From assembly GCA_000507305.1 (NCBI GenBank), contig DF239791.1, forward strand, positions 22,305 through 86,304: a stretch of DNA of 64,000 nt. Direction: 5' to 3'. How positions within the stretch are numbered: position 1 is the first letter of the stretch; each line of letters begins with the position of its first letter. This document shows, in pieces, positions 25,301 through 34,222 of this stretch. Origin of the DNA: Breviolum minutum Mf 1.05b.01 (lineage: Eukaryota; Sar; Dinophyceae; Suessiales; Symbiodiniaceae). The position numbers and the translations under genes are program-made. The notes beneath the pieces were generated by a model. The model saw nothing but the letters and a program-made list of their open reading frames with translations, was not told where the DNA came from and searched no databases.

Positions 25301-28265
25301 TTTGGCGATGTCTGTAAAGATGATTGGTCAAGGAGCTTGAGTCCTTTCCTGTCGATTCTTCGCAGTGACTGCGAGCTGAAGTCTTTGATGCAACAGTGTA
25401 CCATCACTGATGCCAAAAGCCTCTTCGACTCCCTGACCAAGCACAATCAATCATCACGTCAAGACAGACGTACAGCAGTTGAACTTTCCATCATTCATGA
25501 AGAGATTGTCAAGACAAAATCAATCATCAGATGGACTCCACACCCAAAAATGGTGGCCGATGTTCTCACCAAGGATGACATTGGTCGTTCCAATGGTGCT
25601 TTCGAGGAGGTCTTAAAGTGCGGCAAGTTAGCCTTATGGGATGAAGATACTGAGTTGACTTTGAGAAAAGAAGTTCCTGGGGCTAAGAATCGCTCTAAGG
25701 CAGCATCAATGAGATCAAGGATGCTTTCTGAATCTTCTTCTCTTTTCACGGCTTTGGAACAGTCTCAAATCAACAAAAAATTAGGGGAGCTGTTTTCAGA
25801 GCTCACCATTTGACCATTCTTTGATTTGAGGTGTCGCTTCTCGACCTCTTGGTCCAAGGGATGACTAAGATGTCATCCCCCGCTAGTATCTGATGCATCA
25901 GGTGAAAAGAACGGGTGCTTAGTAGCTGTTTTGTCCGCACCATTGAAATCATCATTTCTGCGGGGGTACGTTAGGGGGGGTAGGTTGACTAGCCGTAATT
26001 TGATGGGAGGATAGTGATCTTGATGGGACGCTTTCGATGGATTTTTGGGGGAAGATGATTACAATACGATGGATAGATGTAGGTCTTGTGAGCGATCAAT
26101 AGTGGATGTTCACATTATGATGTTTGATGTGGACACTTCCAAAACCCATACCATCCATGGGACTGATATATTTACCTACATGTTGGTTGACTTTTTATGG
26201 GAAATGTAGGGAAATATATCAGTCCCACGGATGCGTCATGGGAAAGACTCGACCAACAGGTTTGAGGCGCTCTGGAATTAGACTTGGAAGCGCCGGTAGT
26301 CACGGAAAATTCTCTTTAACCAGCAACTAGGTGGTGGTTTCAAAGATTTTTGGCATTTTCACCCCGGATCCTTGGGGAAAATGATCCAACTTGACTTGCG
26401 CATATTTTTCGGATGGGTTGGTTCAACCACCAACTCGCCAAAGATTCTAGATATTCTCAGAAGGGAGTGTTTCGGAGCTGGGGTCGGGTTTTCGATCATT
26501 ACATCTTAGTGAGATCCATCCCCCAAAAAAAATAAAACAGCAGATACCCTCCCTGAAACTAACGGTTCGCACCTGAAAATAGTCCATCCCAAAAGGAAAT
26601 GACCGTATTCCAACCATCAATTTTCAGGTGCAACGTTAGTTTCAGGGAGGATACTACCACTCCAGTCACCGTTGATAGGGTCTAGTTGGCCTTTGGCCGA
26701 TGGACGTCCAGGGGTTCCAAGGACTTGTAAGTGGTTAATCAACATGGTTAGTAAGTCCCCAAACTGGTGTTATTACCCTTCCAAATGGCCTTTTCATGGC
26801 TTATAAATGGTGGTGATCCCAACTACTTACAAGTCCTGGGAGCCCGATCCTCCATGTAAAAAACCTGCAAAAAAAAAGGCCGCCAAGAAGTTGCAATCAT
26901 TTGCGCGACGGCGTTGGCAGCATCAACGTCAGAGTCCTTTGGTGCGTTCGGCTGTGGCGAACCCGTTTTGGCGACCAATCGAGGCCAGGGAGCAAGGGAA
27001 CCAAGGTTGGACGGAGAGGAGGTCAGATACGCCCCCCAAGTGGTTGGAAGATAAGCCTTTCCGTTTTGCAAATGGCCCTTTGTTTTTGGGGTCGGCATTG
27101 GTTCGTTTTCTTGGGGTGGTAATTTCCGTTTTTGGTGGCTTATATAACTCACTCATTCCGTAAATATTATCTATTGGTGGATCTAAGTGGTGGTTTCAAA
27201 GATTTTTGGTCATAGGTTCAATGCAAAGATTTTGCGGAAAATGATCCAATTTTGACGAGCATAGTTGTCAAATGGGCAAAGAAAAATCTCCAACTAGATC
27301 CAACAGTAATTATCCCAGGGCCCTTCAAAGATGCTAGGCATATCTATCTCTCCTCTGCCTTTTGTTGGAGAGGCATTTCTCATCCCTTCGGCATTCATTC
27401 GGAAAACATGACTCCCACCCGATGTGGGAAGGGAACATGGAATGTGACGCTCCTCCCCCAAAGACCTTGGGGAGGGATGGAAGGGAAAAATTGTTTTTCA
27501 GCCAGCTACATTTGCTTTCTTGTGATCATAGATAATCAAAGGTTTTTTTTTGCCCCACATATTTTCTAGGTGGTGGTTTCAAATATTGTTTATTTTCATC
27601 CCTATTTGGGGAAGCTTTCCAATTTGACTTGCGCATATTTTTCAGATGGGTTGGTTCAACCACCAAGCAGTTTTGCATTTTTTTGGGGTTCATCACCTTG
27701 GCAAAATTCCACCTTGGACCAATTGGAGGATGACAAGGTCAAGTTGCACGAGAAAGACGTTCTCCAAAAGCGAAAAGAATGGAGTTCCCTCACAGGGCGG
27801 GGATTGACTGAGCCGCAGTTGAAGATACAGGCGACACCGGCGACGTAACCTAAACAAGACCTGGGGAGTGGCCATCGCCTTCACGCATGTTTTGTTTTTT
27901 TTTGGTAAATAGTTTGGATGTTCTTAGGATGTTTTCCCTACCAAAAGTTCCAGAAAGTTACCACCCCAAAGAAGAATCAAAAAGGAAGGAAAGAAAATCA
28001 TTAATCCTTCAACTTAAAAAATATAAAAATGATAAATGTATGTTTTTTTGTTTGCTTGTGTTTATCTTTGCAGATGAATTGGACCATCTCCTTCTTCCAC
28101 TCCAAAATTGGTTGCCCGGAGGCGGAGGGGAAATACCATGAATTTCTGGAAGGCGCTGGTCGTTGGCGCTACGATGTGTGGCGAACCTTGCTGGAACGTG
28201 ATCAAACACGGCAGATGATGGAAGCCTTGACGCAGCGTGCCTCTGTCGATTTTTGTGTGTGCTAA
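16335..28265 (+). CDS. IQ-motif protein with a retrotransposon in an intron
   Basis: This is probably a calmodulin-binding protein. Exons: 16335-16529 (ATG after GCC, proline-rich start), 17200-17394, 26834-27005, about 27671-27830 and 28074-28265 (TAA). Three IQ-like motifs are visible: LLQRWYRGVARRRR in exon 1, KVQTLWRSLRAKQK in exon 2 and KLQSFARRRWQHQR in exon 3. IQ motifs bind calmodulin or EF-hand light chains, so the partner is inferred, not seen. Exons 1 and 2 join in phase 0 by a GT-AG intron. The exon 2 donor is GC (GAG|GCCACG). Exon 3 can begin at 26834, at the edge of a family D element, or at 26879, and both are in frame. Exon 4 begins at or just after a family A right TIR, but its exact frame at the join is unresolved, and it ends at a GC donor (27831). 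The C-terminal exon (WTISFFHSKIGCPEAEGKYH...) was not recognised. A short exon at 26686-26726 and later exons at 28522 and 28782 may also belong. Confidence 0.7.
17411..17519. mobile_element. MITE family C, left part, split by copia
   Basis: GACTGGTCAACCAACCCCCC is the left TIR. The sequence stops at CCTTATTTC, where the copia LTR begins. The right part continues at 25955 with TTTCTGCGGGGGTACG, so the original element can be read across the insertion. Confidence 0.85.
17520..17683 (+). repeat. 5' LTR of copia element
   Basis: 164 bp running from TGTTTTCAGAGCTCACC to CATTGAAATCATCA, with the TG...CA ends usual for LTRs. It matches the 3' LTR at 25791-25954 with no difference seen by eye. Confidence 0.93.
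17685..17696 (+). promoter_or_regulatory. Candidate primer-binding site
   Basis: TGGTAGCGGAGC begins two bases after the LTR. It starts with TGG, complementary to the CCA end of a tRNA, and resembles the initiator-Met PBS (TGGTATCAGAGC) used by many copia elements. The tRNA itself was not identified. Confidence 0.6.
17706..18062 (+). CDS. Copia gag N-terminal segment
   Basis: The ATG lies shortly after the PBS. The segment is acidic, then Trp/Tyr/Gly-rich (WTDEEWQAWNRGTWSWG). The frame loses its protein-like character near 18050. The gag-like continuation lies in the -1 frame from about 18068 (DPPTFPGWTHYRLWRR), so gag is split by a frame change in this copy. A frameshift, an indel or a small intron are all possible. 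Confidence 0.65.
18068..20060 (+). CDS. Copia gag (zinc knuckle) and aspartic protease
   Basis: The capsid-like region (about 18100-18900) binds and packages element RNA. It includes WTHYRLWRR and the helical segment DETLAQYSLRRQ. A CCHC zinc knuckle, CKNCGLVGHWREDC, lies at 18959-19000. Protease follows with the motif AIIDPGASQDLIG at about 19178-19216. This reads D-P-G-A instead of the usual D-[ST]-G-A, with the catalytic Asp kept. The region beyond the protease (about 19500-20060) is Cys-containing and was not assigned. The open frame formally continues to 21256, but from 20064 the coding signal moves to another frame. Confidence 0.8.
20064..20762 (+). CDS. Overlapping copia ORF with Cys pairs and coiled region
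   Basis: 232 codons in a frame different from the gag-protease frame, which also stays open over the same 699 bases. This frame looks like the real protein: a basic start (DAKKRIRSENHREYYQSKW), a CSHP...CTKC pattern spaced like a zinc ribbon (CSHPKEF, WSRCTKC), a basic spacer, then a Gln/Met-rich helix (SGMTREEVQAILDQQSR). The alternative frame is Ser/Gly-rich low complexity. Its role in the element is not known. The zinc-ribbon reading is an inference. Confidence 0.6.
   Translation: MPMEVIMLPDAKKRIRSENHREYYQSKWFDLVRRLLFHKRGPFSLQLVAPPPAEKIAMAKDAPCSHPKEFIAVGANQYGRWSRCTKCQKKLSFQRYGPEDPPPQGKKKKNVTQVTYVEVPKALPDVRPKRGSSTAASSSGMTREEVQAILDQQSRTMMKGVAASMTQALQPLVQSMSHIMQNQATMQAQQQQVFPPKAPLNPPGLMSQGYMSGVIEVEEDEDMTSWGLPPRS
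20763..21256 (+). CDS. Copia spacer region, frame of gag
   Basis: After the overlapping ORF stops, the gag frame again looks like protein (LLSKSSTMSLASLGKLGT, then HVFTWTSLDTGSCFAVWF). It ends in a short tandem repeat (21113-21250) of a unit reading GGDVRTPRKHK with variants. No domain was recognised. It may be a degraded linker between protease and the methyltransferase-like module. Confidence 0.4.
21113..21250 (+). repeat. Short tandem duplication inside copia
   Basis: Repeats of a unit containing GGAGACGTCAGGACTCCAAG followed by AAGAGGC and GAGAGGCCCAAC. Copies differ by a few bases and small indels. Confidence 0.75.
21320..22369 (+). CDS. Methyltransferase-like domain plus integrase zinc finger
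   Basis: The first two thirds resemble a cytosine-5 DNA methyltransferase fold. CELFSPPRVTLRASKLGL sits where motif I lies, KPDMILMSPDCGPFS contains a Cys at the position of the catalytic PPC motif IV (here PDC), and FLIEQPGSASSW sits where the ENP-type motif lies. An acidic linker follows, then the integrase N-terminal zinc finger: HTNLGH and later FSCEQC, matching an HHCC pattern. Methyltransferases captured by dinoflagellate retrotransposons are known. Whether this one is active is uncertain because its motifs are divergent. The frame ends five codons after a run of seven T (22348-22354), while the integrase core continues in the -1 frame. Confidence 0.75.
   Translation: MNFLGSAMVSQVDVSNQPYCICELFSPPRVTLRASKLGLRTTNPPAFDLEVGWDFFRPDHRAMFWETIQEQKPDMILMSPDCGPFSILMNVNWDKMDEREKKTLQTRALAMLHFCIQVAEYQLAHNRQFLIEQPGSASSWATHAMHWLLQQPGVVRFLFDQCMTGLSVAPGTLSRKTTAILTNHFEVAIRLSKFQCDQSHDHLQLENGRPHLARIYPPQMVEILCQSMKRSPRPSFHEAEEEEQDERDLEEMLDEEITADNQSNRNTSSLDSSQDRLTSEQKKKVNLLHTNLGHLPRERMLSLLRAAGALPAVLHYVKTEFSCEQCFRQKRPIERRKAALPRTFFPSTD
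22348..22354 (+). promoter_or_regulatory. T7 heptamer, candidate -1 frameshift site
   Basis: In the upstream frame the run reads T TTT TTT, the X_XXY_YYZ pattern of a -1 slippery site. A -1 slip joins the integrase zinc finger to the catalytic core in the correct frame (NRLIGVDFFYLNF). A homopolymer sequencing indel would give the same picture. Confidence 0.35.
22355..25018 (+). CDS. Copia integrase core and reverse transcriptase
   Basis: The integrase D,D,E triad is visible: Asp at 22378 (GVDFF), Asp at 22567 (LISDGGSEF) and Glu at 22672 (NGRVERH), 35 positions after the second Asp. It is followed by a C-terminal basic region and a long acidic Ser/Pro linker. Reverse transcriptase begins near 23990. 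Motif A is AFADVKCAFCQ (Asp at 24319) and the catalytic motif is IEVDDINVA (24583-24606), with Glu before VDD where most elements have Tyr. Tether-like motifs FSRGGFSPCQLVFG and APLRWHLTV are typical of copia. RNase H continues in the +1 frame from 25019. Confidence 0.9.
25019..25813 (+). CDS. Copia RNase H
   Basis: Acidic residues of the RNase H fold are present: AASDAGG, STLASETLAF and ITDAKSLFDSL, followed by the copia C-terminal motif HPKMVADVLTKDD. It degrades RNA in RNA-DNA hybrids during reverse transcription. The frame is +1 relative to the RT frame, so one base is gained or lost near the GGTTTTG at 25021-25027. The stop lies inside the 3' LTR. Confidence 0.85.
   Translation: MVLIAASDAGGIDSIPPITEPPGQPVSDNVQGAWIIMASDRLPSASGKIRVSVLSWRSSKLKRRVSSTLASETLAFGQALGELEWIQLMIRDVLFGDVCKDDWSRSLSPFLSILRSDCELKSLMQQCTITDAKSLFDSLTKHNQSSRQDRRTAVELSIIHEEIVKTKSIIRWTPHPKMVADVLTKDDIGRSNGAFEEVLKCGKLALWDEDTELTLRKEVPGAKNRSKAASMRSRMLSESSSLFTALEQSQINKKLGELFSELTI
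25777..25790 (+). promoter_or_regulatory. Polypurine tract
   Basis: AAAATTAGGGGAGC directly precedes the 3' LTR TG. This is the expected position of the plus-strand primer. Confidence 0.7.
25791..25954 (+). repeat. 3' LTR of copia element
   Basis: 164 bp, matching the 5' LTR with no difference seen by eye, which implies a very recent insertion. Confidence 0.93.
25955..25995. mobile_element. MITE family C, right part
   Basis: It ends in GGTAGGTTGACTAGCC, the inverted repeat of the left end at 17411. Joining TTATTTC (17513-17519) with TGCGGGGG (25959-25966) restores the family C consensus. Confidence 0.85.
26158..26233. mobile_element. MITE family F copy
   Basis: ATGGGACTGATATATTTACC pairs with AAATATATCAGTCCCACGG. 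An inner pair CTACAT/ATGTAG is present. A related copy lies at 49323-49388. Confidence 0.6.
26327..26437. mobile_element. MITE family A copy
   Basis: CTAGGTGGTGGTTTCAAAGA on the left and GGTTCAACCACCAACTCG on the right, with the TTGACTTGCGCATATTTTTC core. It lies in the large intron of the IQ gene. Confidence 0.8.
26547..26651. mobile_element. MITE family B copy
   Basis: CCCTCCCTGAAACTAACGG pairs with ACGTTAGTTTCAGGGAGG. TA flanks the left and a near-TA the right. The inner arms GCACCTGAAAATAG and ATTTTCAGGTGC also pair. Confidence 0.85.
26717..26833. mobile_element. MITE family D copy
   Basis: GGACTTGTAAGTGGTTAATC on the left and AACTACTTACAAG on the right are inverted repeats. The middle has CCTTCCAAATGGCC. 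Left end: a GTAAGT donor after CTT. Right end: the acceptor CTTACAAG| directly before exon 26834 of the IQ gene. Confidence 0.8.
27183..27297. mobile_element. MITE family A copy
   Basis: CTAAGTGGTGGTTTCAAAGA and CTCCAACTAG with the AAATGATCCAATTTTGACGA core. The right TIR is eroded. Confidence 0.65.
27566..27670. mobile_element. MITE family A copy at an exon edge
   Basis: CTAGGTGGTGGTTTCAAATA on the left and GGTTCAACCACCAAGCAG on the right. The fourth IQ-gene exon starts at or just after 27670, so the last AG of the TIR can act as its splice acceptor. Confidence 0.8.
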
Positions 28266-28521
28266 ATGAGGTTTTGGTGGTGAAACAGGGGAAATTGGAT
28301 GAACAATGGATGTTAGGTTGTTAGGCCGTTTTGTTTTGAGGGGCGCAAGAGACAAGGGATACATATAATTAAAGGCATTGTACATGATGAATCATAAAGA
28401 TTGTGGGTACACAAGCACGTAAGGGGCTCATGTGTTTGCATTTTTTGCAAAAGCATTCTGCACCACGTTTATTTTGTGCGATTAAACACATGTCTCTCCT
28501 TGTCTCACATGTTTCTTTTCA

Positions 28522-29002
28522 GATGCATTGTCAAACAAATATCATCTCTCCTCACAGCAGCATGAACTTTCTGGAAAGTGACGCTCCCACCTAATATCAG
28601 TGAATAGAAATGATGATGGATGAGAAACAATCCATGGATTTCACCAAGATTTTCGCCAACTTACCCCTCCCCTCCCCTAAAAAAAACGACCTTCCAAAAT
28701 TGGAAGCATTTTTGTTCTAGCTGAAAAAATAGCCTCCAACAACCAAACACACCCCCCAAGGTGAAGGTGGCTTAGGCTTAGATCATCCAGTGATGGGACT
28801 TTGCAGTGCCTTCCTATTGAAGGATGCCAACGAAAAGCATCGCCAGCGTATCGGGTCCCAAATGCCCGGTATCGCGACCAGCGTGGGTCGTGATAGTGTA
28901 GGAGGTGTGGTTGAATCAGCCCATGAAGAGAATGAAGCCGCGTTATTGTTACATGGATTGGAAGCTGAACTTGGTTATGACTTTTCAATGCCAGAGCTTT
29001 AA
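28522..29002 (+). CDS. Exon candidates after the IQ gene
   Basis: The strongest part is 28782-29002, about 73 codons ending in TAA, with the helical, acidic C-terminus ENEAALLLHGLEAELGYDF. The acceptor is GGCTTAG|AT. A smaller piece, 28522-28580, follows CTTTTCAG. The position and strand suit the 3' end of the IQ-motif gene, by an unusual splice near GTCGAT at 28246, or a separate gene whose other exons were not found. No domain was recognised. Confidence 0.5.
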
Positions 29003-31041
29003 CAACCTGTGCCTGTTTTAACAAAAAATGGGCCGTTTTAGGTGAAACAGCGGGATGATGGGGATGGAAGTTGCCTGATGTTGCTAAGATGAAACTAGTC
29101 AAATGTTCTTAAGTACACATGTGAGGTGCACAACGAGTGCCATTGAGTTTCATGTTCGGTGTGTTCCTTTTCAGAAATGACCCGCCTACTCCCTCAATTC
29201 GATGCATGGTGAAACACGGTGTGAATAGGTGCGTTGCCTTGTAGAGGCTTGCAAAGATCTTGCAGGAATCTCCGCGAAAGAGGAGGGCAACAAAAAGTAG
29301 AAAGCGCGTGCGTCTTACAATTTCCATTTACTATCAATTGTTCCAACACCCTTTTCCATGGATTGATTTTCAGGTTCCATGTCAAACTTCAGGGGTGCAA
29401 TATCAAAACATCTTCAATTCATTGGACAATTGAACCACTAATTATATATTGTGTCTAAGCTATCTCACCCCCAAAAATAAAACGAGAACTGAGGCTGGAG
29501 GCTTTTTTTTTCCAGCTAAATTTCCTCGGATTTCCACGACCTGTCAAACACCCACATATATCGCCTGCGAACTGAAAGGATGGGAAGACCTGAAAACTAG
29601 CATGACTAGCTGGAAAATCACCAATGATTAATAGGGGCTACATCTTCATTCATAGTTGGTTTTCGTGTCTTGTTAGTTTTTCGAGGTGTAAGTGGTTTAA
29701 TGCATTTTTTGATTGGGTACAATCACTGGTGATAAAAAAGAATACCTAGCAAGCTAAGTTCTGTTATATTCCATGAACTGAAAAAATTGATTGAAGAAAA
29801 CGCTTCATTTTGGGCAAAATGCTCTCAACCTGAGGTTGCTATGGCTCCATGTAGAAACCACAAGCATGGGTAGCCCTCTTTAGACAGGGAGATATTTATT
29901 TTCGCCCAGGGAACTTTAGTTATATAAGCCTAGTTGATCCTAGCTGAATTTGTGGAAAATTATTCCTCTAAGAGAATGATGAAGAGACTGGAAATATATT
30001 GCCGTTGTTGTCTTCGTTTTGAGCTACACGTTTGCTCAGTGGAGTCCAATGCTATTTAATGCTAACCCCGGATTCGTAAACGTAAACACCCCATAATACC
30101 CTATGTGTTTCATTGCGGCACCACGGGTCCCCAGTTTTAGTTGAATTGGCATCCCTCCTTCGGTTGATATAAGCTCAACTCTTGAGGATGAAAATTTAAC
30201 TCTTCAAAAACGTTCGGGTTTTCTTTTTTAATAACACCCTACAGGGAGTTTTCATGAAGGGGATGGTCCGTTATCAACCCAAGAGTAGGGGTTTATATGT
30301 GTATATATATATATATGTTATTTTATTCATACATATATTATTGAATATATATATATATATATATCATATTTATATATATATATATACTCTTATAAAGATT
30401 CCTTATTAAAGGTAGGATGACCACTCTTCTTTTTTTTGACAAAAAAAACGAGTCACCAACTTCGTTTCTTCGGCATGAACCCCTGCCAGGCTGCATCACT
30501 TGTTGTAGAAGCTGCATTCGCAGGGCCCAGGATGAGGCAGGGTGCACCATTCCTGTGGATTTAGAAGGGTGACATTTGGGAATATTCATTCCTAACCCTG
30601 GGATGTTATATACTTATGACTTATGATAACTACTTGTATGCATTGGCTATCGGTAGTCGAACCTGAAGCTTCTGATTCTATTATCGATGTAGACGTGTCT
30701 TTGTAGCCCTCAGTCTCCTCTTGTGCAGCATGTCGGAATAAGATGCTTAAAACACACGAAGTGTACAAACATATGCCTTAGAAGCACACGCATGAGTTGA
30801 CAACCTGGAATTTCCTTAAGAAGTGAAGGGTCTTCTTGAATCTTCTTATGGAAGAAGCAATGATGACAATATAAACCTTCTGGCAAGGATGTGTATAGAG
30901 CAGTCCTACAACCAAAGTGCTAGACCCTTGTGATTTCTCCAAATCCACTTTCATTTGCTGCGAAAGCGTTTTGGTATTGGTGTTTTACTCTTGCTTTTGC
31001 AATTCGTTTGTCTTTCCCTTCTCTTCATTTCCAGTGGTTTT
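29003..31041. other. Gene-free stretch
   Basis: No exon was supported on either strand. An AT-rich (TA)n tract lies at 30297-30390 and simple A- and T-runs elsewhere. Short open frames here are compositionally random. Confidence 0.4.
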
Positions 31042-31126
31042 CTAGGTGGTGATTTCAAATATTTTTAAATTCAACCCTAATTTGACGAACATATATTTTC
31101 AGAGGGGTGGTTCCACCACGAACCAG
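31042..31126. mobile_element. MITE family A copy
   Basis: CTAGGTGGTGATTTCAAATA and GTTCCACCACGAACCAG. The TTGACGAACATATATTTTC core is present, and the central spacer is shortened. Confidence 0.75.
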
Positions 31127-31425
31127 TTTTCACTATGGCTGATCAAGTCGGAGTCACTGGTTTTCCTTTTCCTCCCGCTGTGTGAATCACCTGATGATCA
31201 GCGATGAGAGCCACGAAGATGACGAAAATTGTTGTGAATGAATCGTTTTTTTATGGTTTTTTCACATGTTTATAGAGGTGTCCCTTTTATTGCATCTAGA
31301 GTCTAGAACATTTTGAGCCCAAAAAAGCTAGATTCGGTTTGAAACGATTTTTTGTTAATGCCCCAAAAATTCGGGAAATTGAATCCTAAAGATGATCCAG
31401 TTTTGACAAATAGCGTTCAAGAGTA

Positions 31426-31557
31426 CCCTCCCTACTGTAGAACCAACAGCTCGTCCGCCCCTGAAAAAAGATGGCAAAGGTAAGGTAGCCGATTCGTGCT
31501 TGATTTGGGGGCAAAGGGCCTATTTTGCCGGGAGCGAACTGTTAATTTCTGGGAAGG
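31426..31557. mobile_element. MITE family B copy
   Basis: CCCTCCCTACTGTAGAACC (left) and AACTGTTAATTTCTGGGAAGG (right), TA borders, inner GCCCCTGAAAA arm. The TIRs are diverged. Confidence 0.65.
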
Positions 31558-31572
31558 TATGTTTCAAGATTA

Positions 31573-31672
31573 CCCTCCCTAAAATCAACATAGCCCGAGA
31601 AAAGAGGCCGAAACCCAAAAAAAGGAAAATAGTCTTAGTCTTCCAACCATGATTTTAGTCTTAGGGGAAGGG
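31573..31672. mobile_element. MITE family B copy
   Basis: CCCTCCCTAAAATCAACATA on the left and GATTTTAGTCTTAGGGGAAG on the right with TA borders. It lies 15 bp after another family B copy. Confidence 0.65.
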
Positions 31673-31715
31673 TATTTGAAGGAAATTTGACCTTCTCAAA
31701 AGTGAGGGGTTTTTG

Positions 31716-31815
31716 CTAGGTGGTTTCCAACCATTCCTTAGACTCACCCCTTGGGGAAGATGAATCCATTTTGACGAAGAATTTTTCAACTGGGTGGGGG
31801 AAAACCACCAACTAG
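31716..31815. mobile_element. MITE family A copy
   Basis: CTAGGTGGTTTCC and GAAAACCACCAACTAG with TTTTGACGAAGAATTTTTCA inside. Confidence 0.75.
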
Positions 31816-31925
31816 TATTATTGTTATCATGGTCAGAAATAGGGCCTCGGGGCTTATGAAAACCGTTGGTTTCCCACTAGTTTGACTCGGGGAAGATGCA
31901 CCGAAAATGGACGATTTTTGCTTAG

Positions 31926-33055
31926 AGGCTGTGGAATCGCAGTTGAACCATCCAGCAGGGGCCCTTTGCAAAACACACGGGGGAACGGGCTGAAAGGAAA
32001 GTGGAGATGCATTCCCCCTGAAAATTTGGGTAAAATGAATGATGTTAGCCATGATTTTTGGTGGTGTTTGCAATGTTTTTTTTGGTGGGGGGGAGGCGTA
32101 ACATGTTTATACCGGTTCGGTGCTGGTTTTGCAACGGTTTTTTTATGTTTGTTTCCCCCTAAGTTTGGGAGAAACGATGAAAAGTTGACGAATATTTTTC
32201 AAGTTGTATCCATGTTTGTGTGGAAGAATTTGCGAAAGGATAATTAAACTGAAACCTTTTTCCCGGATTTCTTCGAGAATCCCTGGCGTAGTAACTAAGG
32301 CATGGAAAATACCCCATCCTCTTTCGGAAATACCATCTAAAATGCATGTTTTTTTTCCATGGTGGGTCGCTGGCTAGCTTCAACTCACCAGAGTGTACGA
32401 ACCATTTCCATAACTTTAGGTCACCGACCTCCTGAGGAACATCATCAACCCCAGGAACAAAGCCTTGCCATAATAAGACCCATAAGGGATCACCTTTCAG
32501 GACCCCTTAAGATGATGGTAATTTTTCTCGTGTAAAAGGTGATGTTTTACGGGTGACATAGCCAAAAAACAAAATCTGTTTCTGTTTGTAGATGAAGCAT
32601 CCTATTGTCAGGATTGGCAATCAAATTTTCAGGGTGAAGGGGTGGGGCGAATTCTGCCACACTGAGGATGCTGCCATTGGCCGGCCCTTGATTGATGCGC
32701 TCGATAATGTTTGAACTTGAAGATTTCAGAGAGAATCTATAGAGCCGCGGTTTGGTACCAAGAGGACAGAGAATACGGAATACCATCATTTTGGTACTCA
32801 GTTTTTTTCTATGTCTTATCATATACTAGGTGGTGGTTTCAAACAGTGTTGGTCATGTACTGCAAGAATTTAGGGTAGAATCGATCCCCCATTTTGGTGT
32901 TTTCTTCAAAAAAGTTGAGAGTTGAAAATGGATGTAATCGTTTCTTTGTCCTTTGTTGCATCTGGACCTGGCCCTTATGCCTTTGCCAACCGAATCTTTT
33001 AAGAGCTGATTGTGACAAAAAAATCCGCGAGGGTGCCCGGGTGCTCGGTTTTCGA
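31926..33055 (+). CDS. Scattered exon candidates, function unknown
   Basis: Four short segments have protein-like composition and fair splice sites: 31926-31990 (EAVESQLNHPAGALCKTHGG, after GCTTAG), 32420-32470 (TDLLRNIINPRNKALP, after CTTTAG), 32592-32714 (MKHPIVRIGNQIFRV..., after TTGTAG, stop TGA) and about 33001-33055 (DCDKKIREGARVLGFRM before GTAAGAG). Their phases were not shown to connect, so they may belong to one small gene or partly be chance. A left half of family A (32826-32870) lies between them. Confidence 0.3.
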
Positions 33056-33694
33056 ATGGTAAGAGAACTAAGCTATTAACTCCCTTCTAAGGTTTAGATG
33101 ATTTTTTTCCCATGGGAGATGGATGAGGACTCGTTTGGAGGATATCTTGAATGTTGGGTGTGGGCAGAATGATTTGGGATGCACCCTAGTGATCAGCAGG
33201 AGGCGTTCGTACTAAAGTATATAGTGGATCAGTGGATCCCTACACACCTTCACTTCCGACTGTTACTGGGGGGGGAGGACGCCAGGTGATTGCGACAAGC
33301 CGCTCAGGAATGAAAGATTTGACACTAAAAAATGAAAATCAACCCATTTGAAAAGGAGAACCATCCTTTCAAATTCTACATGTGGTTTCCAGCTGTTCCT
33401 TTTGGGGGGTGCTGTAGGTATTAGTTGTGTTTTGTGAATTTTGTTCAGGGCCACGACAATCATAGATTCGACTCAGTTTGTTTGAGATTGAAGTTCTGCA
33501 AAATGCGCCCTTTGGAAAAAGGAATTGGGTTTCCTGGTGTCCGGCTGAAATCAAAACGTATCTTTTGTTGAGTTTGAAGTACCTCACCATCTCTCATGAA
33601 TCATCACTATGTTCGGAGGATTCTGAGATTCATTCTGGATTCTTCAGATAAGACTCCCAAAAAAACGACCAAGAGCACTTGAAATAAATATCAC

Positions 33695-33851
33695 GGCTGG
33701 TCAACCTACCCCCCCCTAAGGTACCCCCCCGCCAGAAATAAGGCCGTATGATCAGGGCTTATTAACCATTGCTTTCCCTTCATAAGGCCGGCTACTAAAC
33801 CCTTATTTCCTGAGGGGATTCGTGGCCGCGGGGTGGGTAGGTTGACCAGCC
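33695..33851. mobile_element. MITE family C copy
   Basis: GGCTGGTCAACCTACCCCCC and GGGTAGGTTGACCAGCC form a near-perfect TIR, with paired inner AAATAAGG-type arms. It is the best preserved family C copy in the window. Confidence 0.9.
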
Positions 33852-34132
33852 ATAATAGCCTTGGAAGATGATAATTCCTTGCCACAGCTCCTTGAAAAGT
33901 GCTACTGTTGATTGTTTGGAAGAATTCCGGTGATCACCAGTTGAGGTTGGTAGTTCATCCGTTTATCCGCGTTATTTGCCAGGGTTGAAATTCATCCCAA
34001 AGTGGTTGTTTGGAATTTCTGAACCATCAATCAGTAAGAATATTAGTTTATGTCTGTGTTGCGGATTTCTCCCTAGAGTCCGAAATAAGATCGACTCGAA
34101 ACGGAAAAATCCTCAGCAATGATGATACTGTC

Positions 34133-34222
34133 GATGGAGGAAATCCTGCACCACCTGGGATGTCTAAAACCTTGTAAATAATGGGATAAACTACCCATCA
34201 GCTGGTGCAGGATTTCTTCCAT
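34133..34222. mobile_element. MITE family E copy
   Basis: GATGGAGGAAATCCTGCACC pairs with GGTGCAGGATTTCTTCCATC. It shares CCACCTGGGATGTC and the TGGGATAAACTACC block with other copies. Confidence 0.85.

Larger units (their letters stand above)
17520..25954 (+). mobile_element. Ty1/copia LTR retrotransposon (full length)
   Basis: This is an 8.4-kb element with 164-bp LTRs that look identical base for base, a tRNA-type primer site, a polypurine tract, and gag-protease-methyltransferase-like-integrase-RT-RNase H order. Integrase before RT marks the copia superfamily. The flanking repeat is TTTC/ATTTC; the exact TSD length is ambiguous because LTR end bases match the target. It lies in the sense direction inside the intron of the IQ-motif gene. 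The coding region changes frame several times (near 18040-18070, near 20060 and 20760, at 22348-22354 and near 25016-25026), so this copy may be inactive, may depend on frameshifting, or may contain assembly indels. Confidence 0.93.

Noticed and set aside
28677-29102. 141-codon minus-strand frame rich in His and Leu
   Set aside because: It is the shadow of the + strand exon 28782-29002, which has the better composition and a plausible acceptor and stop.
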